NCBI GenBank assembly: GCA_019120575.1
Contig: DWUU01000048.1
Coordinates: 1 to 64,000, forward strand
DNA length: 64,000 bases
Reading direction: 5' to 3'
Source: Candidatus Mediterraneibacter quadrami
GTDB taxonomy: Bacteria; Bacillota; Clostridia; Lachnospirales; Lachnospiraceae
The position numbers and the translations under genes were made by a program. Positions 34,237-42,413 of the stretch are shown piece after piece. Within the stretch, counting starts at the first letter, position 1. Every line of letters starts with the position of its first letter. The notes beneath the pieces were generated by a model. The model saw nothing but the letters and a program-made list of their open reading frames with translations. It did no database searches and was not told the origin of the DNA.

Positions 34237-34914
34237 TTATTTTCCCTCCCATTCCACAGCGCCGACTTCCGGGTCGAGCTGTTCGGTCTCCGCGATGTGC
34301 ATGAGTGCTGCCTTTACCTGATAGCGCGGTCTGGACATCGGGTCATTCGTACAGGGAACCGGAACAACCTGTTCGCCTTTTACGTATTTCGCGGCGTTCT
34401 GTCCGATCTGACGGTATGTTTCCAGCGTCATGAGCGGGGCCTGCGGGAACAGCTCCAGATTGGAGAGCGGGTAGAGGTCTCTCTGGTGGATGACGGTCGT
34501 TCCCTTGGACTGGATGCCCACGCCGATGCCGGAACCGGACAGCTTCGCAGCCTCCAGCGCCATGAAGCAGACGTCTGAGGTATCCAGGATCTTAACGACT
34601 CTCGGAATCATGCCTTCTTCTTCGATGCCGGCCTTGACATTGCGCAGCACGTCATCCAGCGGGATCCCGCTGATGGTTTTTGTAATCTCTTTCTGGAATG
34701 CGGCGCCTACGCCGATCACGACTTCCTTCGGATCCGTGCCTTTTCTTGCGCGCGGGTAATCTTTATAGGAAGTCTTTTCCTCATTGATTCGTGACCTTCC
34801 GGCCATGGAAGGCGTTCTATTGGAACCGGAGGAGGATGCGCCCTGTCCGTTCTGTGACATCTGGCTTACGACTGCATTTGTGATCTGTCTTATTAAATCT
34901 TCGCTGATCTGCAT
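34237..34914 (-). CDS. pduD: Diol/glycerol dehydratase, medium subunit with encapsulation-peptide-like N-terminus
   Basis: A 225-residue beta subunit that with PduC holds adenosylcobalamin at the interface. The core ([65 protein letters not shown]) is canonical. Residues 1-20 form an amphipathic helix ([19 protein letters not shown]) joined by a Gly/Ser-rich linker, closely resembling the start of Salmonella PduD (MEINEKLLRQIIEDVL), which targets the enzyme into the Pdu microcompartment. No shell protein gene is present in this window. Confidence 0.95.
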   Translation of the reverse strand: MQISEDLIRQITNAVVSQMSQNGQGASSSGSNRTPSMAGRSRINEEKTSYKDYPRARKGTDPKEVVIGVGAAFQKEITKTISGIPLDDVLRNVKAGIEEEGMIPRVVKILDTSDVCFMALEAAKLSGSGIGVGIQSKGTTVIHQRDLYPLSNLELFPQAPLMTLETYRQIGQNAAKYVKGEQVVPVPCTNDPMSRPRYQVKAALMHIAETEQLDPEVGAVEWEGK

Positions 34915-34933
34915 AATATGTACTCCCCCTTCC

Positions 34934-36598
34934 TTAAATATCCTGCGGATTAATGATGTGCGGGATGTTCTTGATCTCTTCCCAGCGCTCGCCGCTCACA
35001 CGGTAGCCGCTGCCCGGACCCATGTAGTCGTTCGGGGTATTCACGCCGGACAGTACGTGGAAGTTGCGGTCAAGGATCGCCGCCGTCTGCATGTAATCGC
35101 CTGCAACACGCTGCTTCAGCATGTTGAGCACGCTCGAGGCAATGTCTTCGAATCCGGTCTCGGCGAGCGCCCTTACAACGTCGACACCGGTGATGCCTCT
35201 CTTGAGGACATCCTCAGCGGCGGCCAGATCCGCCGTAACATCACGCGGGAGCGTGTCCTTGCTGCCGTGCGCGTAGGTCACGGCCTCGACCTGCTCGTCG
35301 GATACCGGCGCCAGGTTCAGGTTGCGGAATACAGCCTGTACAGCGCGGGCCGCTTTGTTTCTCACGCGGATGACGTCCTCCTCCGAAACGGGTTTCAGGC
35401 CGCCGTCCACCTGCATGTCTCTCTGCAGTACATTGTAATCGTCAAAGTCTTCCGCATCGAAGTTTGATCCGGCAAACATATTATCGTAATTGGGTTCAGC
35501 CGCATATCCGGAGAAAATGAAGTCGGTTCCCGGAAGGAATTCGAGCATCGTCCTTGCGGTGCGTCTCATGTCCGAATTGGAGAAACTCTGGTCGTTGGAA
35601 GAAGCACATTCCAGACCGAGGAGCGCTGCAACAAGGTTCTCTGAGAGCACTTCGCGGATGCCGGCCGGCACGGAACCGGTTACGCCGATGCAGCTTACGG
35701 AGCCGTTCTGCGTCCCCTGGCTTCCGGCGCCCTTTGTCACGTACAGGCAGCGGCACTCCAGATAGAGCAGGGACTTCTTCTCGCTGCTTCCCATCAGGGC
35801 CTCGGATCCCGAACCGGAACTGAAGCGGACCTTCAGGCCGCGGGATGCGTAGGCGGAGTTCAGGAATGCCTTGGAGTACGGCGTATCGTCTCCGTCGATG
35901 AATACTTTCTCCGTACCATATACGGAAAGTGTCTCGGCATAAGTAGTCAGGCCGCGGATCCCGAGTTCGAGTTCGGTTGCCTCCTCAGCGGAACACTGGG
36001 TCAGCACGCCCGGACGACCGGTCTGAGAGCCGATCAGAAGCGCCATGGAGCTTAACGGCGCGTATCTTGCCACGCCCATAGTCGTCTCTTCCTCGGAGAA
36101 TCCCCTCAGTGCGCCTTCGGCGGCGTCTGCGGCGATCTGTACCGGGTCGTCCTTCAGGTTCGTGATATGAGCCTGGTTGCCCGGGACTTTTCTGGCGCGC
36201 ATCTTCTGCATGCCCATCATCAGCTCCACGACATTGAGCTGGTTCAGGACTTCCGCCATCTTGGCCGGTGTGATGCCGGCTACAAGATCCAGGATCTCCT
36301 TTCTTGATACGTGGATGTCCACGATCTTCCGTGCGATTTCCAGGGACGGAACCGCCATGGACGCGGCCGCCCGGTCCACGTTGATCGCATAGTCGGCGAT
36401 GAACTGGTCAATGAAGTCGAACTCATCGCGGGTCTTTCCGTCCAGCTCCACGATCCTGCCATCCTCAACCTTTACGGAAGGCTTCGGGTCGTAGGGACTG
36501 TTCATCGCGATAAAGCCCATTTCCGGCCATTCGTTGATGTAACCGTCCAGATTGACCGGACGGGCATCCAGTGCTTCGATTCGTTTTGAACGTTTCAT
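34934..36598 (-). CDS. pduC: Adenosylcobalamin-dependent diol/glycerol dehydratase, large subunit
   Basis: A 554-residue TIM-barrel subunit, exactly the usual PduC length. The start is ATG 36598 ([20 protein letters not shown]) with AAGGAGAG upstream. Conserved blocks include [87 protein letters not shown] and [11 protein letters not shown]. It converts 1,2-propanediol to propanal or glycerol to 3-hydroxypropanal by a radical mechanism. Substrate preference cannot be settled by eye. First gene of pduCDEGHO. Confidence 0.96.
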   Translation of the reverse strand: MKRSKRIEALDARPVNLDGYINEWPEMGFIAMNSPYDPKPSVKVEDGRIVELDGKTRDEFDFIDQFIADYAINVDRAAASMAVPSLEIARKIVDIHVSRKEILDLVAGITPAKMAEVLNQLNVVELMMGMQKMRARKVPGNQAHITNLKDDPVQIAADAAEGALRGFSEEETTMGVARYAPLSSMALLIGSQTGRPGVLTQCSAEEATELELGIRGLTTYAETLSVYGTEKVFIDGDDTPYSKAFLNSAYASRGLKVRFSSGSGSEALMGSSEKKSLLYLECRCLYVTKGAGSQGTQNGSVSCIGVTGSVPAGIREVLSENLVAALLGLECASSNDQSFSNSDMRRTARTMLEFLPGTDFIFSGYAAEPNYDNMFAGSNFDAEDFDDYNVLQRDMQVDGGLKPVSEEDVIRVRNKAARAVQAVFRNLNLAPVSDEQVEAVTYAHGSKDTLPRDVTADLAAAEDVLKRGITGVDVVRALAETGFEDIASSVLNMLKQRVAGDYMQTAAILDRNFHVLSGVNTPNDYMGPGSGYRVSGERWEEIKNIPHIINPQDI

Positions 36599-36718
36599 AG
36601 TCTTTCTCTCCTTGCGGTATGAGCCGTGCATACAGAATGCAGGAACACGGCACCCCATATATTGGTGTTTTCGCAGATCCGTCTGCAAAATATACGCAAA
36701 CGGGCATTTCTAATACTG

Positions 36719-36747
36719 ATTATACTATAATCACAGGGAAATGGCAA
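36719..36747 (-). promoter_or_regulatory. Promoter of the pduCDEGHO operon
   Basis: On the minus strand TTGCCA (36747-36742), 17 bp, TATAAT (36724-36719). The leader of about 113 nt can form hairpins (GCCGTG/CACGGC and TTTGCAGA/TCTGCGAA); I see no cobalamin-riboswitch B12 box. Confidence 0.75.
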
Positions 36748-36772
36748 CACAATAATAATAAAAAACGGCAAG

Positions 36773-36812
36773 AAACCACAAAAAACAAAACATAAAACCA
36801 CATAAAACCACA
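36773..36812. promoter_or_regulatory. Three AAACCACA direct repeats between divergent promoters
   Basis: AAACCACA occurs at 36773-36780, 36795-36802 and 36805-36812; the last two lie within a perfect tandem CATAAAACCA duplication (36791-36810). Spacings of 22 and 10 bp place all copies on one face of the helix. They are upstream of both the pduC promoter and the amidohydrolase promoter, the position of an activator site. The 311-bp intergenic region holds nothing else but the two promoters and the pduC leader. Confidence 0.55.
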
Positions 36813-36843
36813 TGTTTATAGTGGAACAGAATCTAAAATCAAA

Positions 36844-36871
36844 TTGCAAATCAAAAAAATAGTGATAAAAT
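36844..36871 (+). promoter_or_regulatory. Promoter of the AbgB-like amidohydrolase gene
   Basis: TTGCAA (36844-36849), 16 bp, TAAAAT (36866-36871), about 38 bp before the ATG. Confidence 0.55.
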
Positions 36872-36909
36872 CTTAATGATGTATTTATTATTCAGAAAGA
36901 AGTGTAATC

Positions 36910-38190
36910 ATGAGGGAAGCGATCATAAGTGAAATGGCGGCTGTATCGGATTATATTTTCCGTCATCCGGAGCTGTCGCAAAAAGAATACAGGTCATCCG
37001 GGGCGCTGGCGGACGTGCTGGAGAAGGAAGGATTTCAGATCACCCGTGGGCTGGCGGGATTTGAGACGGCTTTCATGGCCGAGTGGACATCGGGCGGCGG
37101 GCAACCGGTCATCGGTTTCCTGGCGGAGTACGACGCTCTGCCGGGACTGGAGCAGGAATGCGTACCGGAGCAAAGGCAGGACGGAGGGCCGGGGCACGGA
37201 TGCGGCCACAACCTGCTTGGAGCGGCCTGCGCAGGGGCGGCCTGTGCGTTAAAAGACCGGATGGAGGCGGAGCATCTGCCGGGGACGGTCCGGGTGTATG
37301 GCTGTCCGGCGGAAGAAACTGTGATCGGGAAGATCCGGATGAATGAACAGGGGATTTTTAACGATCTGTCTGCGGCGGTCACATGGCATCCCTTTGACCG
37401 CAACCGGGTGAGTTATGACATCTGGCAGGCCCAGGATATTAAAAACTATAGATTCTACGGGACGGCGGCCCACGCGTCGAAGCACCCGGAGGCGGGAAGG
37501 AGCGCCCTGGATGCGGCGGAGCTGATGAACGTGGGCGTCAATTATCTGCGGGAACATGTGACAGATGACGTCCGGATGCATTATACTTACACGAATACGG
37601 ACGGCCCGGCCAATATCGTGCCGGCCTTTGCGTCCACCAATTATTTCATCCGGTCCAGTAAATGGGAGCGGACGGCGGACGCCTCGGCGCGGGTGGATGA
37701 CTGCGCGAGGGGCGCGGCGCTGATGACCGGGACGCGGGTGGAGATCGAGCGGGTCACCTGCAATAAGGAAATGAAAGTGAACCGCGTGCTGGCGGAGCTT
37801 TTCTATGATGAGATGTCGAAGATCCCTGCGCCGTCATATACGGCGGAAGAACTGGAATTTGCGGCGAAGATTTCAGCGGAGGCCGGGTTTGGCAATAAAG
37901 GGGAATATTTTACCGGACTGGAACCTCTGGAGGAGCAGCCGGTTCCGCTCGCTATCGGCACGGATGTGTCGGATGTGAGCCACACGGTGCCGACCATTAT
38001 GCTGAGCGCAGCGGCTATGTGCAAAGGCACGCCGCTGCATCACTGGGCGGCGACGGCACAGGCCGGTATGAGCATCGGACGGAAGGGTATGATTTATGCG
38101 GCTGAATGTATGGCGGCCGGGGCGTACCGGCTGGTGAAAGAACCGGAGTTCCTTAGTCGGGCATGGCGGGAATTCCGCGGACAGGAATAA
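36910..38190 (+). CDS. M20-family amidohydrolase, AbgB-like
   Basis: A 426-residue metallo-amidohydrolase. Zinc-site motifs are FLAEYDALPG, GHGCGHNLLGAA and CPAEETVIGK, and the C-terminal HHWAATAQAGMSIGRKGM provides another ligand. The insertion between RFYGTAAHASKHPEAGRSALDA and AFASTNYFIRS is the dimerisation (lid) domain. Closest to p-aminobenzoyl-glutamate hydrolase subunit B and related carboxypeptidases that remove an acyl or aryl group from an amino acid; the substrate is unknown. No signal peptide. Followed 19 bp later by maf. Confidence 0.88.
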   Translation: MREAIISEMAAVSDYIFRHPELSQKEYRSSGALADVLEKEGFQITRGLAGFETAFMAEWTSGGGQPVIGFLAEYDALPGLEQECVPEQRQDGGPGHGCGHNLLGAACAGAACALKDRMEAEHLPGTVRVYGCPAEETVIGKIRMNEQGIFNDLSAAVTWHPFDRNRVSYDIWQAQDIKNYRFYGTAAHASKHPEAGRSALDAAELMNVGVNYLREHVTDDVRMHYTYTNTDGPANIVPAFASTNYFIRSSKWERTADASARVDDCARGAALMTGTRVEIERVTCNKEMKVNRVLAELFYDEMSKIPAPSYTAEELEFAAKISAEAGFGNKGEYFTGLEPLEEQPVPLAIGTDVSDVSHTVPTIMLSAAAMCKGTPLHHWAATAQAGMSIGRKGMIYAAECMAAGAYRLVKEPEFLSRAWREFRGQE

Positions 38191-38209
38191 AGAAAGGCGG
38201 AAAACGAAT

Positions 38210-38818
38210 ATGACAGAGAAGACCATTATCCTTGGCTCGGCTTCGCCGCGCCGGAGCGAACTGCTGGCGCAGATCGGGGCGGATTTTGAAGTCAGGGTAA
38301 GTAATAAAGAAGAGATTTATCACAGCACCGTGCCGGAGGAGATCGTCCAGGAGCTGGCGCTGATGAAAGCGGAAAATGTTGCGGAGGAGCTGGCGGAAGA
38401 GAATGCTGCGGGCACTGTAAGGAATGCCGTTGTCATCGGCGCGGATACGATCGTTGTACTGGACGGGAAGATCCTGGGGAAACCGTCGGATGAGGAAGAT
38501 GCGGTGCGGATGCTGACCGGCCTGCAGGGGCGCCGGCACGATGTTTATACCGGAGTCGCTGTTCTTGACTATGACGAAAACGGAGAAAAACATGTTTATA
38601 ATTATTCAGTGGGGACGGCCGTGTATGTGAACGGGATGACGGACGAAGAGATCCGCGCCTATGTGGAGACAAAAGATCCGCTCGATAAGGCGGGCGCATA
38701 CGGCATCCAGGGCCGGTTCGCGGCGCATATCGACCGGATCGAAGGCGATTATTATAATGTGGTCGGCTTGCCGGTATCGAGGATGTACCGTACGCTGAGA
38801 GAGCTTGGGGTTCTCTGA
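38210..38818 (+). CDS. maf: Maf-family nucleotide pyrophosphatase
   Basis: A 202-residue Maf/Ham1-fold protein that hydrolyses non-canonical or pyrimidine nucleoside triphosphates. Signature parts: IILGSASPRRSELLAQIG at the N-terminus, VIGADTIVVLDGKILGKP with the catalytic aspartate, MLTGLQGRRHDVYTGVAV and DKAGAYGIQGRFAAHIDRIEGDYYNVVGLP. Ribosome site AAAGGCGG precedes the ATG. It shares the transcript of the amidohydrolase. Confidence 0.95.
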   Translation: MTEKTIILGSASPRRSELLAQIGADFEVRVSNKEEIYHSTVPEEIVQELALMKAENVAEELAEENAAGTVRNAVVIGADTIVVLDGKILGKPSDEEDAVRMLTGLQGRRHDVYTGVAVLDYDENGEKHVYNYSVGTAVYVNGMTDEEIRAYVETKDPLDKAGAYGIQGRFAAHIDRIEGDYYNVVGLPVSRMYRTLRELGVL

Positions 38819-38838
38819 TGAAAATGAGATAAAAAGCA

Positions 38839-38882
38839 GGGCAGACGCCCCGGGATTCAGACGATATTCCAGAGTGTCTGCC
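38839..38882 (-). terminator. Terminator of the YgjP-like gene
   Basis: On the minus strand GGGCAGAC and GTCTGCCC close a 28-nt loop and are followed by TGCTTTTTATC. The stop codon of the gene lies inside the loop. It could also slow transcription leaving maf on the plus strand. Confidence 0.55.
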
Positions 38883-39432
38883 CTTTGTCGCGCAGCCATT
38901 TTTTCGGCTGTTTATAATCCGGAAGAACAGATCCCACGATGGCATAAAATGCCCGGGAGTGATTCATTTCCCGGCGGTGCGCCAGTTCGTGGACGACCAC
39001 ATAATCCAGCACTTCTTCCGGCGCGAGGATGAGCCGCCAGTTGAAGTTTAAGTTGCCTTTGCTGCTGCAGCTGCCCCAGCGGGTCTTCTGTTCACGGATA
39101 GAGATACGGCCGTAGGACACATTCATTAGCCGTGCGTAATATTCTACTTTCCGGGTGAAGATGTCCCGGGCCAGCCGGATATACCGGGCGCGGTCCTGTG
39201 CGGACAGAGGCGGCTGTTCCGGAGGTGCGGCTGCTTTTCGCGCATCTTCCTGCTGCCGGGCTTTTTCCAGATGCTTCAGGACCCAGGCTTCATTTTTAGA
39301 AACAAAGGTCTCGATATAAGCCCGGCTGCAGCGGCGCGGAGCGCGCACAACCACTCGGCCGTCGCGGGTGATCTGGACGGCGATGGTGCGGCGGCTGCTG
39401 TAAATGATCTCATAAGAAAACGGGTGATCCAC
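38857..39432 (-). CDS. YgjP-like zinc metallopeptidase (M48-related)
   Basis: A 191-residue protein of the YgjP/DUF45 group. The N-terminal beta domain (YEIIYSSRRTIAVQITRDGRVVVRAP) is followed by a helical linker and the catalytic part: TRWGSCSSKGNLNFNWRL, the zinc motif HELAH with the third ligand region MNHSRAFYAIVG, and a C-terminal PKKWLRDKG. Ribosome site AAAGGAG precedes the ATG at 39432. Physiological substrate is unknown. Confidence 0.9.
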   Translation of the reverse strand: MDHPFSYEIIYSSRRTIAVQITRDGRVVVRAPRRCSRAYIETFVSKNEAWVLKHLEKARQQEDARKAAAPPEQPPLSAQDRARYIRLARDIFTRKVEYYARLMNVSYGRISIREQKTRWGSCSSKGNLNFNWRLILAPEEVLDYVVVHELAHRREMNHSRAFYAIVGSVLPDYKQPKKWLRDKGQTLWNIV

Positions 39433-39564
39433 GGAAGTACTCCTTTCTACTGCTGTTTTTATGTCCGCTATACGGTTGGATTTTACGATTTCGTTTTTTA
39501 GCCCGCACTTTAGCCGGCAGGCCTGGCCGGATTTGCTGATTAAGATGAATTTAATAATAAAAAC

Positions 39565-39599
39565 ACGGCCGGGAAATCATTTTCGTAGTTCCCGGCCGT
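39565..39599 (-). terminator. Terminator of the polysaccharide deacetylase gene
   Basis: ACGGCCGGGAA (39565-39575) pairs with TTCCCGGCCGT (39589-39599). On the minus strand the stem is followed by GTTTTTATT; on the plus strand by ATATTTTTT. About 25 bp after the stop at 39623. Confidence 0.82.
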
Positions 39600-39622
39600 A
39601 TATTTTTTGACTGACATGCAGA

Positions 39623-41101
39623 TCAGTTATTCACCGAATGATGCACCGGATAGGAATCCACGGTCAGCGCTTCAAAGGTATATCCCTGACTTTTATAATG
39701 CTCGATGATCTTCGGCAGTGCCTTCACGGTCGTGTCTTTTGCCGCTGTGTCGTGCATCAGTATGTTGATGTGCTGTGCGGACGACGAGGTGGCATTGGAC
39801 ACCAGCTTGTCAACAGCGACATGGTTGCCGCTGGCGTCGGTGGAGTCGCAGTTCCAGTCAAAGTACTGGAAGCCTTTTTCCTGTACGGCTTTGGTCAGTT
39901 TCGTCATCAGGCCCGGACAGTATTTTTTGCTGACGGTGTTGCTGGAACCGCCGGGGAAGCGGATGACTTTGGACTCTACGCCGGTGACGTCTTTTACCAT
40001 GTCGAAGATCTTCTGAAGATCATCAAAGTAGGCTTCTTCGGAAGCGTAGACCTTTGCATAATCGTGGGTATAGGTGTGAAGGGCCACGGCGCTGCCTTCT
40101 TTTACAATCCGTTTAAGCGAATCGTTATATTTCTTATTGTTTCCGGTTACGAAAAAGGTTCCTTTGGCGTTGTATTTCTTAAGAATGTCCAGGATCTTTT
40201 CCGTATTTTCGGACGGACCGTCGTCAAAGGTCAGGTAAACGACTTTCCTGTCATAGGATTCGTCTTTTTTTACCTTGACGGTTCGGATGGTTGTGCCGGT
40301 ATTGCCGGAACGGTCTGTGGTCGTATAGATTACTTCATAAGTACCCGGCACTGTAAAATCTACTTTACTGTCATCGACTGTAAACTTCGGCTCCGGATCC
40401 AGATCGTCGGTAACGGTAACGCCTTCTTCAAAATCCATGGACCGTCCCTGAAGCACTTCTGCCTCATCGGTTCCCTGTACAACGGGGGCGGTGGTGTCTT
40501 TTGTCCGCGTCAGCGTGGCGGTTTTTACGGTTTCATTGCCGGACGTATCGGTCGCGGCTATCTCGACGTCACAGGTGCCTTCGGCGCTCAAGTCGGCTTT
40601 GTTCTTGAACTGTACGGTTACGTCGGTCACATCGGACGCATTTTCCACGAACATCTCCGGCGTGATCTCCTGCACGAGATCCGTCGTGACAGGATGCACC
40701 GTCAGCTCGGGCGGAGTTGTGTCAACCACATTTACTTTTGCGGTATAATCTTTTCCACGGCATGTGTATGTAACGGTATATTCGCCCATGTTGTTGACGT
40801 CGGTGTCAGACTGGACGGAGACGTCGTCTCTGGAGGCGAAGAAAAGATGCTTTACGTTATCCCACGGGTCGAACGGCTCCATCAGTTCATGACTGACAAC
40901 CTCGTCTTTAAGGTCGACGGGATGGCTGTACAGATAAAAAAGGAAGCCGGCGATGGCCAGAAGGCACATGAGAAAGAATCCCAGTATGATCCTTCTTCTG
41001 ATCTTTCTGCGCTTTTGCATCATTGCTTTTCTGGAATTGGGTCTTTTTCTTCTCTGCGGTGTTCTGTGTACTTTTTGATTTTTTTGATTTCTCTGGTTCA
41101 T
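39623..41101 (-). CDS. Membrane-anchored polysaccharide deacetylase (PgdA-like) with Ig-like domains
   Basis: A 492-residue protein when started at the ATG at 41101, which has AAGAGG upstream and its own promoter. A very basic N-terminus (RRKRP, KRRKIRRR) precedes one membrane helix (about residues 42-64). Two to three bacterial Ig-like DUF5011 domains follow, marked by DTTPPELTV, TDTSGNET and TDRSGNTGTT. The C-terminal NodB domain has TFDDGP (catalytic Asp and metal Asp), HTYTHDY (metal histidines), RFPGGSSN, DWNCDSTD and NILMHD. It should act outside the membrane, removing acetyl groups from peptidoglycan GlcNAc, which gives lysozyme resistance in related bacteria. Its frame is open upstream into the preceding gene. 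Confidence 0.9.
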   Translation of the reverse strand: MNQRNQKNQKVHRTPQRRKRPNSRKAMMQKRRKIRRRIILGFFLMCLLAIAGFLFYLYSHPVDLKDEVVSHELMEPFDPWDNVKHLFFASRDDVSVQSDTDVNNMGEYTVTYTCRGKDYTAKVNVVDTTPPELTVHPVTTDLVQEITPEMFVENASDVTDVTVQFKNKADLSAEGTCDVEIAATDTSGNETVKTATLTRTKDTTAPVVQGTDEAEVLQGRSMDFEEGVTVTDDLDPEPKFTVDDSKVDFTVPGTYEVIYTTTDRSGNTGTTIRTVKVKKDESYDRKVVYLTFDDGPSENTEKILDILKKYNAKGTFFVTGNNKKYNDSLKRIVKEGSAVALHTYTHDYAKVYASEEAYFDDLQKIFDMVKDVTGVESKVIRFPGGSSNTVSKKYCPGLMTKLTKAVQEKGFQYFDWNCDSTDASGNHVAVDKLVSNATSSSAQHINILMHDTAAKDTTVKALPKIIEHYKSQGYTFEALTVDSYPVHHSVNN

Positions 41102-41878
41102 AAGGCCTCTTTTGTATATAAAATCAGAATAATTAGGTTGTCTGCGGCTCTTACTATACTTGGCGGGGGAGGAAGTTGCAAGAGCCTTACTGAAAATGTA
41201 AAGAAAATTACAGAAAAAATTAAGAAACCGGAGAAGGAAGATCCTCTTCCAGAGGAGAAAGAGGAGAAATGCGCCGAGGATGGTGCAGGCGATATATAAC
41301 AGGATGACGGCGCTGTTGCCGAGCAGGGGCACAAGATCCCGGAAAACAATCTGCTGCATCCGGTAGTCCGGATTAATATAGAAGAGATTGATCGTGCCGT
41401 ACCGGTCCAGAGACAGATTGAGGATCCCGGCGGTCAGGCAGCAGGCAAGATAAAGCCAGGTGGAATACAGAAAATGGCGCAGCGGCGCCTTTTTCTGATG
41501 TTCATTCAGAAGACGGAGACAGACGGTCCCCGCGGATATGCCCAGCACGATCAGTAAAATGTGCCAGCCGTAAGAGAAAGCGGTCAGTGCGGGCAGCGGA
41601 TAGTGAAGGCCGGTGGTGTCGGCGAACACGGCGATGCCGCCCAGAAGTCCGTAGCACATGAGAAAGGCGAGCAGAGTCTGTTTCAGCGCTGTCCGGTGAA
41701 GCCAGGGATATATAAGCAGGATATACATGGGGATGCTGCACAGCTGGAACGGGAAGTACCACCAGTTGTACTGCCCGCCGCCCAGGATGAAAGTGAGGGT
41801 GAGCTGCTTCCAGATCTCGCCGGAGAGCATGAAGAGCCCGCAGATAAAGAAGAAAACGTCGGTTTTCCGGTGCTTCAT
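41102..41878 (-). CDS. YwaF/TMEM164-like membrane protein running in frame into the deacetylase
   Basis: From the ATG at 41878 (MKHRKTDVFFFICG; GGGAG nine bases upstream) about 235 residues form six to seven membrane helices. QYNWWYFPFQLCSIPMYILL and YPLPALTAFSYGWHILLIVLG resemble the YwaF/TIGR02206 family. After KRIFLLRFLNFF the sequence becomes low-complexity (SKALATSSPAKYSKSRRQ) and no stop codon occurs before the deacetylase start, giving one 751-residue open frame (39623-41878). The last 30 or so residues are encoded by DNA that also contains the deacetylase promoter, so I read this as a lost or shifted stop rather than a designed fusion. The coordinates given are the upstream part only. 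Confidence 0.6.
41153..41181 (-). promoter_or_regulatory. Promoter of the deacetylase gene, inside the upstream frame
   Basis: On the minus strand TTGCAA (41181-41176), 17 bp, TATAGT (41158-41153), about 45 bp before the deacetylase ATG at 41101. Confidence 0.65.
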
Positions 41879-42215
41879 ATGCGTCATCTCCCTTCCCGTG
41901 CAGCCGTCTGTTTCGATCCTGCTTACATTATAGCGCAATCGCACGGATATTTATACGAAAACAGCATCTGATAGTGAACACTAACAAGGAATGTGTAAGA
42001 TAGAGCAGAAAAAAGTATACATATCAGACAAAATTAAAGCGGAAGATGCGGGATAGATTTGTGCAATTTTCAAATGAATTAAATACGGGCTCAGAAAGAC
42101 TGTGAAAAATGCAATGAATTGTGAATAAAAGATCCATACAAATAAGTAAAGAAAGAGGACAAAATGAAATAAAAAACCGCGCCGGGCGACAGACAGAGCC
42201 TGCTCTGTGAAAATA

Positions 42216-42244
42216 TTGACAAATGAAAAGAGGGGGCGTACTAT
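42216..42244 (+). promoter_or_regulatory. Promoter of the F-ATPase operon
   Basis: TTGACA (42216-42221), 17 bp, TACTAT (42239-42244). The 535-bp stretch from 41879 to 42413 is otherwise non-coding: its first 330 bp are AT-rich with nothing recognisable, and the part after the promoter is a 160-nt leader holding a terminator-like hairpin. Confidence 0.78.
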
Positions 42245-42319
42245 TTAGACATCTTTTTTGGAATTTATTCCGGAGAGGAGGGAAAGCCAGCTGAAAACGG
42301 GAAAGAAATCCAGGGGTTC

Positions 42320-42342
42320 AAAGGAGAACAACTCCTTTTTTT
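42320..42342 (+). terminator. Terminator-like hairpin in the F-ATPase leader (candidate attenuator)
   Basis: AAAGGAG (42320-42326), loop AACAA, CTCCTTT (42332-42338), then TTTT. It lies about 70 nt into the transcript and 72 nt before the atpB start. The same CTCCTTT is complementary to AAAGGAG at 42398-42404, the atpB ribosome site, so two structures exclude each other. Confidence 0.6.
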
Positions 42343-42413
42343 ATGCCTGAATTTTCATCGCGGACAGGCCGGCGGACCATAAAAAGAATCTATCAACAAA
42401 GGAGGAGAGCAAT

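Noticed and set aside
36599..36720. Cobalamin riboswitch upstream of pduC
   Set aside because: The leader is too short and lacks the conserved B12 box and surrounding helices.
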